17,751 bases of DNA from an uncultured Oscillospiraceae bacterium (GCA_934539585.1 CAKTCT010000055.1:1-17751); one strand, 5' to 3'. Shown: positions 1-6,322, numbered from the stretch's first letter. Notes: generated by a model from the letters alone, not told the origin. A program made the numbers and translations.

Positions 1-134
1 CCCCCTGGAACTTTGCGCCTTTGAAACATGCCCTTTTTCATTGTTTTTTCATTTGGGCAATCTATCTATATAAAGGCTGGGAACTTCTACATCCCTGGCG
101 CGGATTTTTTCTGAAAAAATGGGGCAAAAACGAA

Positions 135-183
135 AAAAAGCGGAGCCAAATCCTGAAAAACTCAGAATCTGACTCCGCTTTTT
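135..183. terminator. Bidirectional intrinsic terminator
   Basis: A perfect 11-bp inverted repeat pairs 135-145 (AAAAAGCGGAG) with 173-183. A smaller inner stem pairs CTGA at 153-156 with TCAG at 162-165. The stem ends in A on one side and T on the other, so it has a U-tract in either direction. It could back up the tRNA-operon terminator at 278-308 on the minus strand, or end a gene lying left of the window. The rest of 1-313 holds no gene that I can support. Confidence 0.75.
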
Positions 184-277
184 GCTTCTTTTTCGGTTGG
201 ATCAGGGGGTGACAGTAATGGAACAGGCTTCCTGTTTCGCGACTCAAAAAAGCCCGCGAACCCCGATAAAACCTAAG

Positions 278-308
278 AAAAAAGTGGCCGACAGTAAAAT
301 CGACCACT
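278..308 (-). terminator. Intrinsic terminator of the tRNA Pro-Thr-Tyr unit
   Basis: Read on the minus strand, AGTGGTCGA (308-300) pairs with TCGGCCACT (291-283), nine base pairs including one G-U, around an 8-nt loop. A T-rich tract follows at 282-278. It starts six bases after the CCA end of tRNA-Tyr, which is the expected place for the end of the tRNA transcript. Confidence 0.85.
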
Positions 309-313
309 AAACC

Positions 314-399
314 TGGTGGACGAGGGTGGATTCGGACCACCGAAGCTGAAAAGCAACAGATTTACAGTCTGCCCCCTTTGGCCACTCGGGAACTCGTCC
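314..399 (-). tRNA. tRNA-Tyr (GTA)
   Basis: The minus strand folds as a class II tRNA of 86 nt with an encoded CCA (314-316). The acceptor stem is GGACGAG/CTCGTCC with discriminator A. The anticodon loop is CTGTAAA with anticodon GTA, and there is a long variable arm and a GGTCCGAATCC T-arm. The GTA anticodon together with the long variable arm is characteristic of bacterial tRNA-Tyr. It is the last gene of the Pro-Thr-Tyr unit and is followed at once by an intrinsic terminator. Confidence 0.96.
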
Positions 400-444
400 A
401 TATTCAGTTCTGCTTTCGGTGCAGATGACCGGCTGTCGATGAAG

Positions 445-520
445 TGGAGCTGGTGGACGGACTCGAACCCCCGACCTGCTGATTACAAATCAGCTGCTCT
501 ACCAACTGAGCTACACCAGC
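445..520 (-). tRNA. tRNA-Thr (TGT)
   Basis: This 76-nt class I tRNA has encoded CCA (445-447), acceptor stem GCTGGTG/CACCAGC, discriminator T, D-arm GCTCAGTTGGTAGAGC and anticodon stem GCTGA/TCAGC around loop TTTGTAA, giving anticodon TGT (decodes ACA). The T-stem as I align it has a G-G opposition at 51:63 and a G-U at 50:64, so it is weaker than usual, but all invariant positions are present. It is the middle gene of the Pro-Thr-Tyr unit. Confidence 0.96.
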
Positions 521-548
521 AAACTCGCGTTCTTCCGATGGCCCCAAA

Positions 549-625
549 TGGTCGGGGCGACAGGACTCGAACCTGCGGCATCTTGGTCCCAAACCAAGCA
601 CTCTACCAAACTGAGCTACGCCCCG
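549..625 (-). tRNA. tRNA-Pro (TGG)
   Basis: This 77-nt tRNA has encoded CCA (549-551), acceptor stem CGGGGCG/CGCCCCG, discriminator A, and anticodon stem CTTGG/CCAAG around loop TTTGGGA, giving anticodon TGG. The C1:G72 start of the acceptor stem is typical of bacterial tRNA-Pro. It is the first gene of the Pro-Thr-Tyr unit, and its promoter lies at 655-683. Confidence 0.96.
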
Positions 626-654
626 GTAGTTGGTCCTTGCGTGACAGCGTTACT

Positions 655-683
655 ATTTTACCACAGCCCATGGCGTTTGTCAA
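655..683 (-). promoter_or_regulatory. Sigma-A type promoter for tRNA-Pro-Thr-Tyr
   Basis: On the minus strand a perfect TTGACA (683-678) is followed by a 17-nt spacer and TAAAAT (660-655). Transcription should start near 648, about 23 nt before tRNA-Pro. The -35 surroundings (CCCTTGACAAA) and the -10 surroundings (GTGGTAAAATA) are shared with the tRNA-Arg promoter exactly 200 bp away. Confidence 0.9.
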
Positions 684-694
684 GGGCTTCTATG

Positions 695-734
695 AAAAAT
701 ACAAGCCGCAAATGCCGCGCATCTGCGGCTTGTA
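695..734 (-). terminator. Intrinsic terminator of tRNA-Arg
   Basis: A perfect 11-bp stem pairs TACAAGCCGCA at 700-710 with its complement at 724-734. Inside it a further 4-bp stem (712-715 with 719-722) closes a 3-nt loop. On the minus strand it is followed by five T (699-695). It begins four bases after the CCA end of tRNA-Arg. It therefore separates Arg from the downstream tRNA unit, which has its own promoter. Confidence 0.9.
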
Positions 735-738
735 CATT

Positions 739-815
739 TGGCGCGCCCGGAGGGATTCGAACCCGCGACCTTTTGATTCGTAGTCAAACACTCTATCCAA
801 CTGAGCTACGAGCGC
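739..815 (-). tRNA. tRNA-Arg (ACG)
   Basis: This 77-nt tRNA has encoded CCA (739-741), acceptor stem GCGCTCG/CGGGCGC with one U-G pair, discriminator G, and anticodon stem TTTGA/TCAAA around loop CTACGAA, giving anticodon ACG. The A at position 34 is expected to be converted to inosine. The deaminase that does this, TadA, is encoded nearby at about 2.1-2.6 kb. The T-stem has one C-U opposition at 50:64 in my alignment. Confidence 0.96.
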
Positions 816-854
816 AGATTGCCGCATGACTTTCGTCAACTGACAACGAAAGTT

Positions 855-883
855 ATTTTACCACACCTTGTCCGATTTGTCAA
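855..883 (-). promoter_or_regulatory. Sigma-A type promoter for tRNA-Arg
   Basis: On the minus strand TTGACA (883-878), a 17-nt spacer and TAAAAT (860-855) form a near-consensus promoter. The start should fall near 848, about 33 nt before the mature tRNA. An 8-bp inverted repeat (829-836 with 846-853) covers the predicted start point. Confidence 0.9.
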
Positions 884-986
884 GGGTTTTGAAAAATTTT
901 CTTTGGAAATGCCGTCCCAAGGGACAAGCTTTTTCCCGTTTTCCGCAAAGTTTACAAAAGACCGCTATATTTCGCCGGTTCTCCCG

Positions 987-995
987 TGCTATAAT
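987..995 (+). promoter_or_regulatory. Extended -10 promoter for the protease-tadA operon
   Basis: TGCTATAAT at 987-995 is a perfect TATAAT with a TGn extension. The -35 position, about 967-972, is A/T-rich but not consensus, as is common for extended -10 promoters. The predicted start is near 1002, leaving a leader of about 47 nt before the ATG at 1049. It is divergent from the tRNA-Arg promoter; the roughly 100 bp between them hold no gene. Confidence 0.7.
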
Positions 996-1048
996 ACCTT
1001 GTAGAAATTGGAGCGGATCGCCGGACCCGCTTCGTTGGGAGGGCTATC

Positions 1049-2098
1049 ATGAACAACCGCCAATCCAACATCCCGCCCGCGGCTTCCGCCGGGCACATTT
1101 ACGTCAACGGGTACGGATTCGTCGACGTGGACCCCCGTCTCCAGCAGGAACGGGCCATCCGGAAAAACGCCGCCGTCACCGGCCTGTCCCTGGTGGGGAT
1201 TCTGGCGTTTTCCACGGTGTGCCCCTATGTCACCACCCTCCTGATCAAAAGCGTCCTGGCCGTGCTGCCCCTTTCCGGGGACTACGGCTCTGCCCTGGCC
1301 CTGACCCAGCTCCGGGACCTGCTGAGCTACGTCCTGGCCATGGGCATCCCGCTGCTCCTGGCCGTGGCCATTCTCCGGCCCCAGAGGGGCAGCATCGCCC
1401 TGCGGCGGTTCCCCTCCGACGGCAGGCTGCTCTCCGACTCCATGATTATCGCCCTGGCCGTCACCGTGCTCCTGGAGATTTTGTCCAACTGCGTGGACGG
1501 CGTTTTCGCCTACTTCCGGATTCTGGAGCTGCGGCCCTACGACCTGCTCCCCGGGACGCCGGGGGCTTTAGGGCTCTACCTCCTGCGGGTGACAGTGCTG
1601 CCCGCTCTGCTGGAGGAGCTTCTCTTCCGGGGCGTGCTGCTGCGGTCGCTGCGGCAGTTCGGCGACGCCTTTGCCCTGGTGGCCTCCTCGGCGGCTTTCG
1701 GGCTGATTCATTACAGTCTCACCAAGGACCTCAGCGGGTTCGTTCTGGGTCTGGTTCTGGGCTATTTTGTCATCCGGACCCGGTCGGTGTTCACCGCCGT
1801 GTTCTCCCGGTTCCTGACCTTGCTGCTGCCGGTGGTCCTGCGGCTCCTGCAGCACATCGCCCCCACCACCGTCTACCACATTGCGGCCTATGGGGTCAAG
1901 GCCCTGATCCTGGCTGCGGCCATCGGCGTCTTTATCCTCATCTGCCGCCGGGAGGGCAACGCCTTCGTCCTCAGCGGCAGCCACACGGAGATTCCCATCT
2001 CCCGGAAGCTCCGGGCCTACTTCTGGAACGTCCCCATGATGCTGGCAAGCCTTCTGTGGCTGTCCCAGATCGTTTTACATATCCACTTTATCGGCTAA
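1049..2098 (+). CDS. CPBP family (CAAX-type) intramembrane protease homologue
   Basis: A 349-residue multi-pass membrane protein. A soluble N-terminus of about 40 residues is followed by several hydrophobic helices. The first two signature motifs of the CPBP/Rce1 glutamic protease family are present: EExxxR at E189-E190-R194 and FxxxH at F217-H221. The third motif, normally a His and an Asn four residues apart, should lie at about 250-260, but I read S-R254-F-L-T-L there, so His and Asn seem to be replaced. The protein may thus be a reduced-activity or inactive member. Family members process membrane proteins or serve in peptide maturation and immunity; no substrate is indicated here. The ATG start has a GGGAGGG site six bases upstream. 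The stop codon at 2096-2098 overlaps the ribosome binding site of tadA, so the two genes form one operon. Confidence 0.88.
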   Translation: MNNRQSNIPPAASAGHIYVNGYGFVDVDPRLQQERAIRKNAAVTGLSLVGILAFSTVCPYVTTLLIKSVLAVLPLSGDYGSALALTQLRDLLSYVLAMGIPLLLAVAILRPQRGSIALRRFPSDGRLLSDSMIIALAVTVLLEILSNCVDGVFAYFRILELRPYDLLPGTPGALGLYLLRVTVLPALLEELLFRGVLLRSLRQFGDAFALVASSAAFGLIHYSLTKDLSGFVLGLVLGYFVIRTRSVFTAVFSRFLTLLLPVVLRLLQHIAPTTVYHIAAYGVKALILAAAIGVFILICRREGNAFVLSGSHTEIPISRKLRAYFWNVPMMLASLLWLSQIVLHIHFIG

Positions 2099-2119
2099 GG
2101 AGGGATTCCCCTGGCGACT

Positions 2120-2572
2120 TTGGAAGAAGACCGGCGCTACATGTCCCTGGCCCTGGACCAGGCCCGGCTGGCGGCCTCCCTGGGGGAGACCCCCATCGGT
2201 GCGGTGCTGGTCTGGGAGGGGCAGGTGACGGCCTCGGCTTATAACCGCCGGGAGCTGGACCGGCTGGCCACGGCCCACGCCGAGCTCCTGGCCATCAACG
2301 AAGCCTGCCGGAAGCTGGGGGGCTGGCGGCTCCACAAGGCCACCCTTTACGTCACCCTGGAGCCCTGCCCCATGTGCGCGGGGGCCATTATCAACGCCCG
2401 GATCAAGCGGGTGGTCTACGGCGCGTCGGACCGGAAGGCCGGGTGCTGCGGCTCCGTCCTGGACCTGTTCCGGGAGCCCTTCAACCACCACCCGGAAGTC
2501 ACCGGCGGGGTCCTGGCAGAGGAAAGCGCCGCCTTGCTCAGCAGCTTTTTCAAACAGCTCCGGAAAGCATGA
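2120..2572 (+). CDS. tadA: tRNA-specific adenosine deaminase TadA
   Basis: About 150 residues, the usual TadA length. It deaminates A34 to inosine in tRNA-Arg(ACG), whose gene lies at 739-815. The cytidine/deoxycytidylate deaminase fold is shown by H53-A-E55 (zinc ligand and proton shuttle) and P82-C83-P-M-C86 (two zinc ligands), numbered from the TTG at 2120. An early ETPIGAV segment is typical of the family. The start is uncertain. The strong AAGGAGGG site at 2097-2104 is 15 bases from this TTG but only about 6-7 from an in-frame CTG at 2111, which would add three residues. No ATG or GTG fits. It is the second gene of the protease-tadA operon and is followed by a terminator. Confidence 0.95.
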   Translation: MEEDRRYMSLALDQARLAASLGETPIGAVLVWEGQVTASAYNRRELDRLATAHAELLAINEACRKLGGWRLHKATLYVTLEPCPMCAGAIINARIKRVVYGASDRKAGCCGSVLDLFREPFNHHPEVTGGVLAEESAALLSSFFKQLRKA

Positions 2573-2607
2573 AACCCGTGGGAACCCCAAGGTCCCCACG
2601 GGTTTTT
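2572..2607. terminator. Terminator between convergent genes
   Basis: A perfect 11-bp stem pairs AAACCCGTGGG (2572-2582) with its complement at 2595-2605. Five T end the plus-strand copy (2603-2607). It lies directly after the tadA stop and directly before the minus-strand acetyltransferase stop at 2609-2611, so it probably serves both convergent operons. It is stronger in the plus direction because the T-tract is longer there. Confidence 0.88.
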
Positions 2608-2608
2608 C

Positions 2609-3131
2609 TTACAGCGGATACTCGAACAGCCGGTACTCCGTCCAGCCGGTGTCCTCGTAAAACAGGGTCCGGGCCTGGACAAAGCGGAAGCCCATTCCCG
2701 TATAGAGCCGCTCCGCCCCGGCGTTGGTCCCCAGGATGTCCAGGCGCACGCCCTTCTTCCCCTGGGACCGGGCCAGAGCGAGCAGCTCCCGGACCAGCCG
2801 CCTGCCCAGCCCACGACCCTGCAGGGAGGGGTCCACGGCCAGGGCATGGGGGATCAGCACCTCCCCCCGGAGCGCAGCCCACGGTCCAGGGAGCGCCGTC
2901 GTAGCCCGGATTGCAGGCGCTGTTCAGAATCACCGAGGCCGCCAAAGCGCCGTCTTCGGTGAGGAGGTACAGCTCTCCCCGCTCCAGGCTCTCCCGGAGG
3001 AAATCATCGGCGGGGTACACGCCCTTTTTCCAACCGATGGTATCGTTCTGGTCCGCCATGGCGTCGATCAGGTCCCAATAAAACTGCCGGACCCGGAGAA
3101 AATCGCCGGCTGCTGCCTTTTGGAACTCCAT
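2609..3131 (-). pseudogene. GNAT family N-acetyltransferase, frameshifted
   Basis: Two overlapping minus-strand frames together make one GNAT protein. The frame starting at the ATG 3131 encodes the N-terminal half (MEFQKAAAGDFLRVRQFYWD... to about residue 90). The C-terminal half is in another frame from about 2868 down and carries the acetyl-CoA binding signature DPSLQGRGLGRRLV followed by LGTNAGAERLYTGMGF. The junction is a run of six G on the coding strand (plus 2863-2868). Removing one G restores an open frame of 173 residues, a normal GNAT length. Possible explanations are an inactivating mutation, phase variation at the G tract, or an assembly error. The gene begins one base after the stop of the preceding small membrane protein gene, so translation is probably coupled. 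The acyl acceptor is not indicated. Confidence 0.85.
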
Positions 3132-3132
3132 A

Positions 3133-3345
3133 TCACTTCACCACAAAGGCCAGGACCAGCGCCGCCGCCCCAAAGACGGCCAGGAGGACCCCGGCTCCCT
3201 TGGTGCAGAAGCGGTAGAGGTCCGACGGCTCATCGGCGGAACAGGACTTCCACTTTTCCGTCAGCGCCCAGTACAGGTCCGGGCGGAAAAAGAGGAGCAG
3301 CCCCAGTGCCAGAAACACGATGCCCATGAAAATGATCCAGCCCAT
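3133..3345 (-). CDS. Small two-helix membrane protein, DUF6199-like
   Basis: A 70-residue protein with hydrophobic segments at about residues 3-20 and 51-69. Between them is a soluble loop holding the PDLYWALTEKWKS...DEPSDLY pattern that I associate with the DUF6199 group of small Firmicutes membrane proteins. The family name is from memory of this pattern; the function is unknown. A GGGAG ribosome binding site sits about eight bases before the ATG. It lies 17 nt after the upstream acetyltransferase and one base before the next, so it is in the middle of the cimA operon. The topology suggests both termini on the same side of the membrane. Confidence 0.85.
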   Translation of the reverse strand: MGWIIFMGIVFLALGLLLFFRPDLYWALTEKWKSCSADEPSDLYRFCTKGAGVLLAVFGAAALVLAFVVK

Positions 3346-3362
3346 GGTTTATTCTCCCTTTC

Positions 3363-3868
3363 TTACAGTGTGATCCAGAAGCGCCTGACGGTGACGTTTT
3401 CGTCGGGGTCAAAGCGCTCATCCTCCAGGACGCCGCCGTTTTTCCGGATGATCTTCTCCGAACCGGCGTTGTCCTCGTCACAGATACAGAGGACCCTGTC
3501 AAAGCCAAACTCCCTGGCGATGTCCAGGCCCTGTGCCAGTATCCGGGTCCCCAGGCCCTCCATCCGACGGGGGGGACGGACGGCGTAGCCGATGTGGCCG
3601 CCGTAATTGCGCAGGAAGTCGGTGAGCGCAAATTTCAGGCTGAACACCCCGACCAGCTCCCGCCGTCATAGCAGAGATAGAAATTTTCCCGCACATACCC
3701 TTCCGGAAGGTTCCGGCCGGTGCAGCGGTTCTGCATTCCGGTGAGCCAGAGGTCAAAATCCCCGGCGTTTCCGCAGCCGATGCACTCCCCGCCGGCCTCC
3801 TGGATTTCCCGGTAAAAGTCCAGGACGTCCCGGCGGCAGCGTTCTTCCGGCAGAATGAAGGTCAGCAT
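3363..3868 (-). pseudogene. Second GNAT family N-acetyltransferase, frameshifted
   Basis: The frame starting at the ATG 3868 encodes MLTFILPEERCRRDVLDFYREI... up to YLCYDGG, then runs out of frame at about 3660. The continuation lies in another frame: LVGVFSLKFALTDFL, then GGHIGYAVRPPRRMEGLGTRIL, which carries the R-x-x-G-x-G type acetyl-CoA binding loop, and NAGSEKIIRKNGG near the end. Adding one G to the GGG run at plus 3659-3661 rejoins the frames into a 168-residue protein with an unbroken ...YDGGELVGVFSL... segment. The overall layout resembles the COG3981 type of predicted acetyltransferase. The ATG overlaps the stop of the HAD gene by seven bases, so translation is probably coupled. 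This is the second one-base lesion in a neighbouring GNAT gene. Confidence 0.85.
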
Positions 3869-4695
3869 CCGATTTTCCCCTTGCTTTGGGGATACTCCCC
3901 GATAAACCGCCCCACGGCGGCCAGGTCCGGGTCCGATAAGACCCCGGTGGCCGACGCTTTCAGCTCCGGGACGGCGTTGGCCACGGCGTAGGACTCGTCT
4001 GCCGCCCCGAACATCTGCAAATCGTTGCGGTTGTCCCCGAAGCAGACCACCCGGTCCCCGCCGTACTGCTCCCGGAGCCAGCGGACCCCCGCCGCCTTGG
4101 TGGCGGCCTGGTCATAAATCTCCACATACCAGGTCTCCGGGTCGTAGCTGTCCCGGTAGCGGTGAAAGACCATCCCCGGGACCCCGTTCAGCTCCGCCGC
4201 CAGCCGGGCGGTGGGCTCCTCCCCGTCGATGACGCAGCAGAAGATGGGGTCCTCCCCCTCCGGGCACCGGCCCTGGACAAAAACCTTCATGGGCTTGGCC
4301 TTCCGCAGGTCGTAGAACATCTGCTGGCTAAGATTTTCCAGCCGGTCGTAGTACACGTAGAGCTTGTCCCCCCGGACGGTGTACCAGAAGCCGCTCATGG
4401 AAAGCCGGTCCAGAGCGGCCCGGGCGGCGGCGGCCTCCGGCTTTTTCAGAGGGAACAGGCGGACGAAAGCCCGCTTTTCGAAGTCGTAGATGCCTGCGCC
4501 GTTCATGACCACCCCGGGCAGCGCCCCGGAAACGGGGGCCAGAATCTCTCCCACCGTGGCCGGGGTCCGGGCGGTGGCCACGGCGAAGGCGTCTCCCCGG
4601 GCGATGGCGGCGTTGATCCCGGCGGCGCTTTCCGGGGGAATGGTCAGGCGGCTGTCGATGAGAGTGCCGTCCAGGTCGGAAACAAACAGGGTCAC
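3862..4695 (-). CDS. HAD-IIB (Cof-type) phosphatase
   Basis: A 277-residue Cof-type HAD hydrolase, expected to remove phosphate from sugar phosphates or related metabolites in the cytosol. Motif I is D7-L-D9-G-T, motif II the Thr at about 41 in VATART, motif III K200, and motif IV G220-D221-N-R-N224-D225. A large C2-type cap lies between motifs II and III. I chose the GTG at 4695 over an upstream in-frame ATG at 4725. It has GGAGGG six bases upstream, gives a GTGA overlap with the cimA stop, and puts the catalytic Asp at the usual distance from the N-terminus. The substrate cannot be told from sequence; position after cimA does not by itself imply a role in isoleucine synthesis. Confidence 0.92.
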   Translation of the reverse strand: MTLFVSDLDGTLIDSRLTIPPESAAGINAAIARGDAFAVATARTPATVGEILAPVSGALPGVVMNGAGIYDFEKRAFVRLFPLKKPEAAAARAALDRLSMSGFWYTVRGDKLYVYYDRLENLSQQMFYDLRKAKPMKVFVQGRCPEGEDPIFCCVIDGEEPTARLAAELNGVPGMVFHRYRDSYDPETWYVEIYDQAATKAAGVRWLREQYGGDRVVCFGDNRNDLQMFGAADESYAVANAVPELKASATGVLSDPDLAAVGRFIGEYPQSKGKIGC

Positions 4696-6263
4696 GGTCT
4701 TCCCTCCCGGCGGCTGTCCAGCCACAGCTTATACTCGATGGCGTCCACGCAGGCCTGGAGGCTGGCGTTGATGATGTCCCGGGAGACTCCAACCGTGGTC
4801 CAGACCTCCCGGCCGTCGGTGGTCTCCACCAGGACCCGGACCTTGGCGGCGGTGGCGTCCTGGGGCTCGATGACCCGGACCTTATAGTCGGTCAGGCGCA
4901 TCCGCTCCAGGGAGGGGTAGAACCGCCCCACGGCCTTCCGCAAGGCGCAGTCCAGGGCATGGACCGGGCCTTCGCCCTCGCCGCCGCCGATTTCGCAGGT
5001 GTCCCCCACCCGGATTTTGACCACAGCGGAGGAGCCGTTGGGCCGGGCGGATTCTACGTCCTGCTCCCCGATGGTCCGGGAGTAGATCACGTCGAAGAAG
5101 GGGCGGAAGCTGCCCTGCTGCCGCAGGATCATCAGCTGGAGGCTGGCGGCGGCGTACTCGTACTGGTAGCCCAGGTACTCCCGTTCCTTGATCATAGCCA
5201 CGATGGAGGCTGTGTCGGCGTCCTTGGCGGCGTCGCCCAGGATGTTGGCCACGGCGGCCCGGCCCGCCACCTCGGAGATGAGGACGCTGCGGCGGTTCCC
5301 CACCCGGGCGGGGTCGATGTGCTCAAAGGAAGCCGGGACCTTCATCACCCCGTCGATGTGCATCCCGCCCTTATGGGCGAAGGCCCCGCTGCCCACATAG
5401 GGCATCCCCGGGTCCGGGATGACGTTGGAGATTTCGGCTACGGCCCGGACGGTATGGGTCAGGTCCGCCAGGCTTTCCGGAGGAACGCAGTCGTAGCCCA
5501 GCTTCAGCTGCAAGGTGGGGAGGATGGCGGAGAGATTGGCGTTGCCGCACCGCTCCCCGAAGCCCAGAAGGGTCCCCTGGACCTGCTCCGCCCCGGCCCG
5601 AACGGCCAGAAGGGTGTTCCCCACGGCGCAGCCGCAGTCGTTGTGGCAGTGGATTCCCAGGGGGACGGAGGTTTTCCCCTTGACCCCGGTGACAATGTGG
5701 AAAATTTCGTCGGGCAGCGTCCCGCCGTTGGTGTCGCAGAGGACCAGCCAGGAGGCTCCGGCCTCCTGAGCGGTATCCAGCACCGCCTGGGCGTAGGCGG
5801 GGTCCTCCTTCCAGCCATCGAAGAAGTGCTCCGCATCAAAGACCACTTCCCGGCCGTGGGAAGCCAGGTACCGGACGCTGTCCCGGATCATGGCCAGGTT
5901 TTCCTCCCGGGTGGTGCGCAGGACCTGCTCCACATGAAAGGCCGAAGCCTTGCCGAAGATAGCTACCGCCCTGGTCCCCGCCTCCAGGAGGGCGGCAAGT
6001 CCCGGGTCCTCCTCCGGAGCCGTTCCGGGACGCCGGGTGGAGCCGAAGGCCGTCAGCTTCGTCTGTTTCAGGGGGATTTCCGCGGCCTCCTTGAAAAACT
6101 CCCGGTCCTTGGGGTTGGAAAAGGGGTTCCCCGCCTCGACGTAGGGAATCCCCAGGCCGTCCAGGAGCCGGAGGATGTTCAGCTTATCGCTGACGGAAAA
6201 GCTGATCCCCTGGCCCTGGGCCCCATCCCGGAGGGTGGAATCAAAAAGCGTCAGCCGCTTCAT
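4692..6263 (-). CDS. cimA: (R)-citramalate synthase
   Basis: A 523-residue enzyme of the DRE-TIM metallolyase family that condenses acetyl-CoA with pyruvate to citramalate, the first step of the threonine-independent route to isoleucine. The catalytic barrel shows FDSTLRDGAQ (R12, D13), the metal ligands H205 and H207 in IHCHNDCG, and GFGERCGNAN at about 234-243. A C-terminal LeuA-type regulatory domain spans roughly the last 130 residues. The length and the EAGNPFSNPKD segment fit the Firmicutes CimA type better than 2-isopropylmalate synthase or homocitrate synthase. The start is the ATG at 6263, which begins MKRLTLFDST and has GAAAGGA about ten bases upstream; the longer open frame to 6347 has no good site. 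It shares a 4-base overlap with the HAD gene. No promoter is visible in the short gap upstream, only a palindrome. Confidence 0.93.
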   Translation of the reverse strand: MKRLTLFDSTLRDGAQGQGISFSVSDKLNILRLLDGLGIPYVEAGNPFSNPKDREFFKEAAEIPLKQTKLTAFGSTRRPGTAPEEDPGLAALLEAGTRAVAIFGKASAFHVEQVLRTTREENLAMIRDSVRYLASHGREVVFDAEHFFDGWKEDPAYAQAVLDTAQEAGASWLVLCDTNGGTLPDEIFHIVTGVKGKTSVPLGIHCHNDCGCAVGNTLLAVRAGAEQVQGTLLGFGERCGNANLSAILPTLQLKLGYDCVPPESLADLTHTVRAVAEISNVIPDPGMPYVGSGAFAHKGGMHIDGVMKVPASFEHIDPARVGNRRSVLISEVAGRAAVANILGDAAKDADTASIVAMIKEREYLGYQYEYAAASLQLMILRQQGSFRPFFDVIYSRTIGEQDVESARPNGSSAVVKIRVGDTCEIGGGEGEGPVHALDCALRKAVGRFYPSLERMRLTDYKVRVIEPQDATAAKVRVLVETTDGREVWTTVGVSRDIINASLQACVDAIEYKLWLDSRREGRP

Positions 6264-6297
6264 GGGAGACACGTCCTTTCTTTTTTCCATTGCAAAA

Positions 6298-6322
6298 CAG
6301 GGGTACCGGACCGGTACCCCTG
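6298..6322 (-). terminator. Perfect palindrome between P-loop gene and cimA, possible terminator or attenuator
   Basis: Twelve-base arms (CAGGGGTACCGG at 6298-6309 and its exact complement at 6311-6322) flank a single base. As RNA, a 10-bp stem with a 5-nt loop is possible. On the minus strand it is followed by TTTT (6297-6294), so it can act as a weak terminator after the gene ending at 6348. It lies only 34 nt before the cimA ATG, so it could instead be an attenuator or a protein-binding operator. Confidence 0.6.

Noticed and set aside
21..340. Short frames on both strands in the left 340 bases
   Set aside because: They run through the two terminators and tRNA-Tyr and encode biased, domain-free peptides without ribosome binding sites.
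316..829. Protein-like frames with repeated GLEPAASWSQ or RRDSNPRPF type segments
   Set aside because: These are the well-known false translations of tRNA genes read on the opposite strand.
868..2244. A 458-codon plus-strand frame overlapping the protease gene
   Set aside because: Low-complexity Pro/Arg/Gly-rich translation in the wrong frame of the CPBP gene and tadA, and it starts inside the tRNA-Arg promoter.
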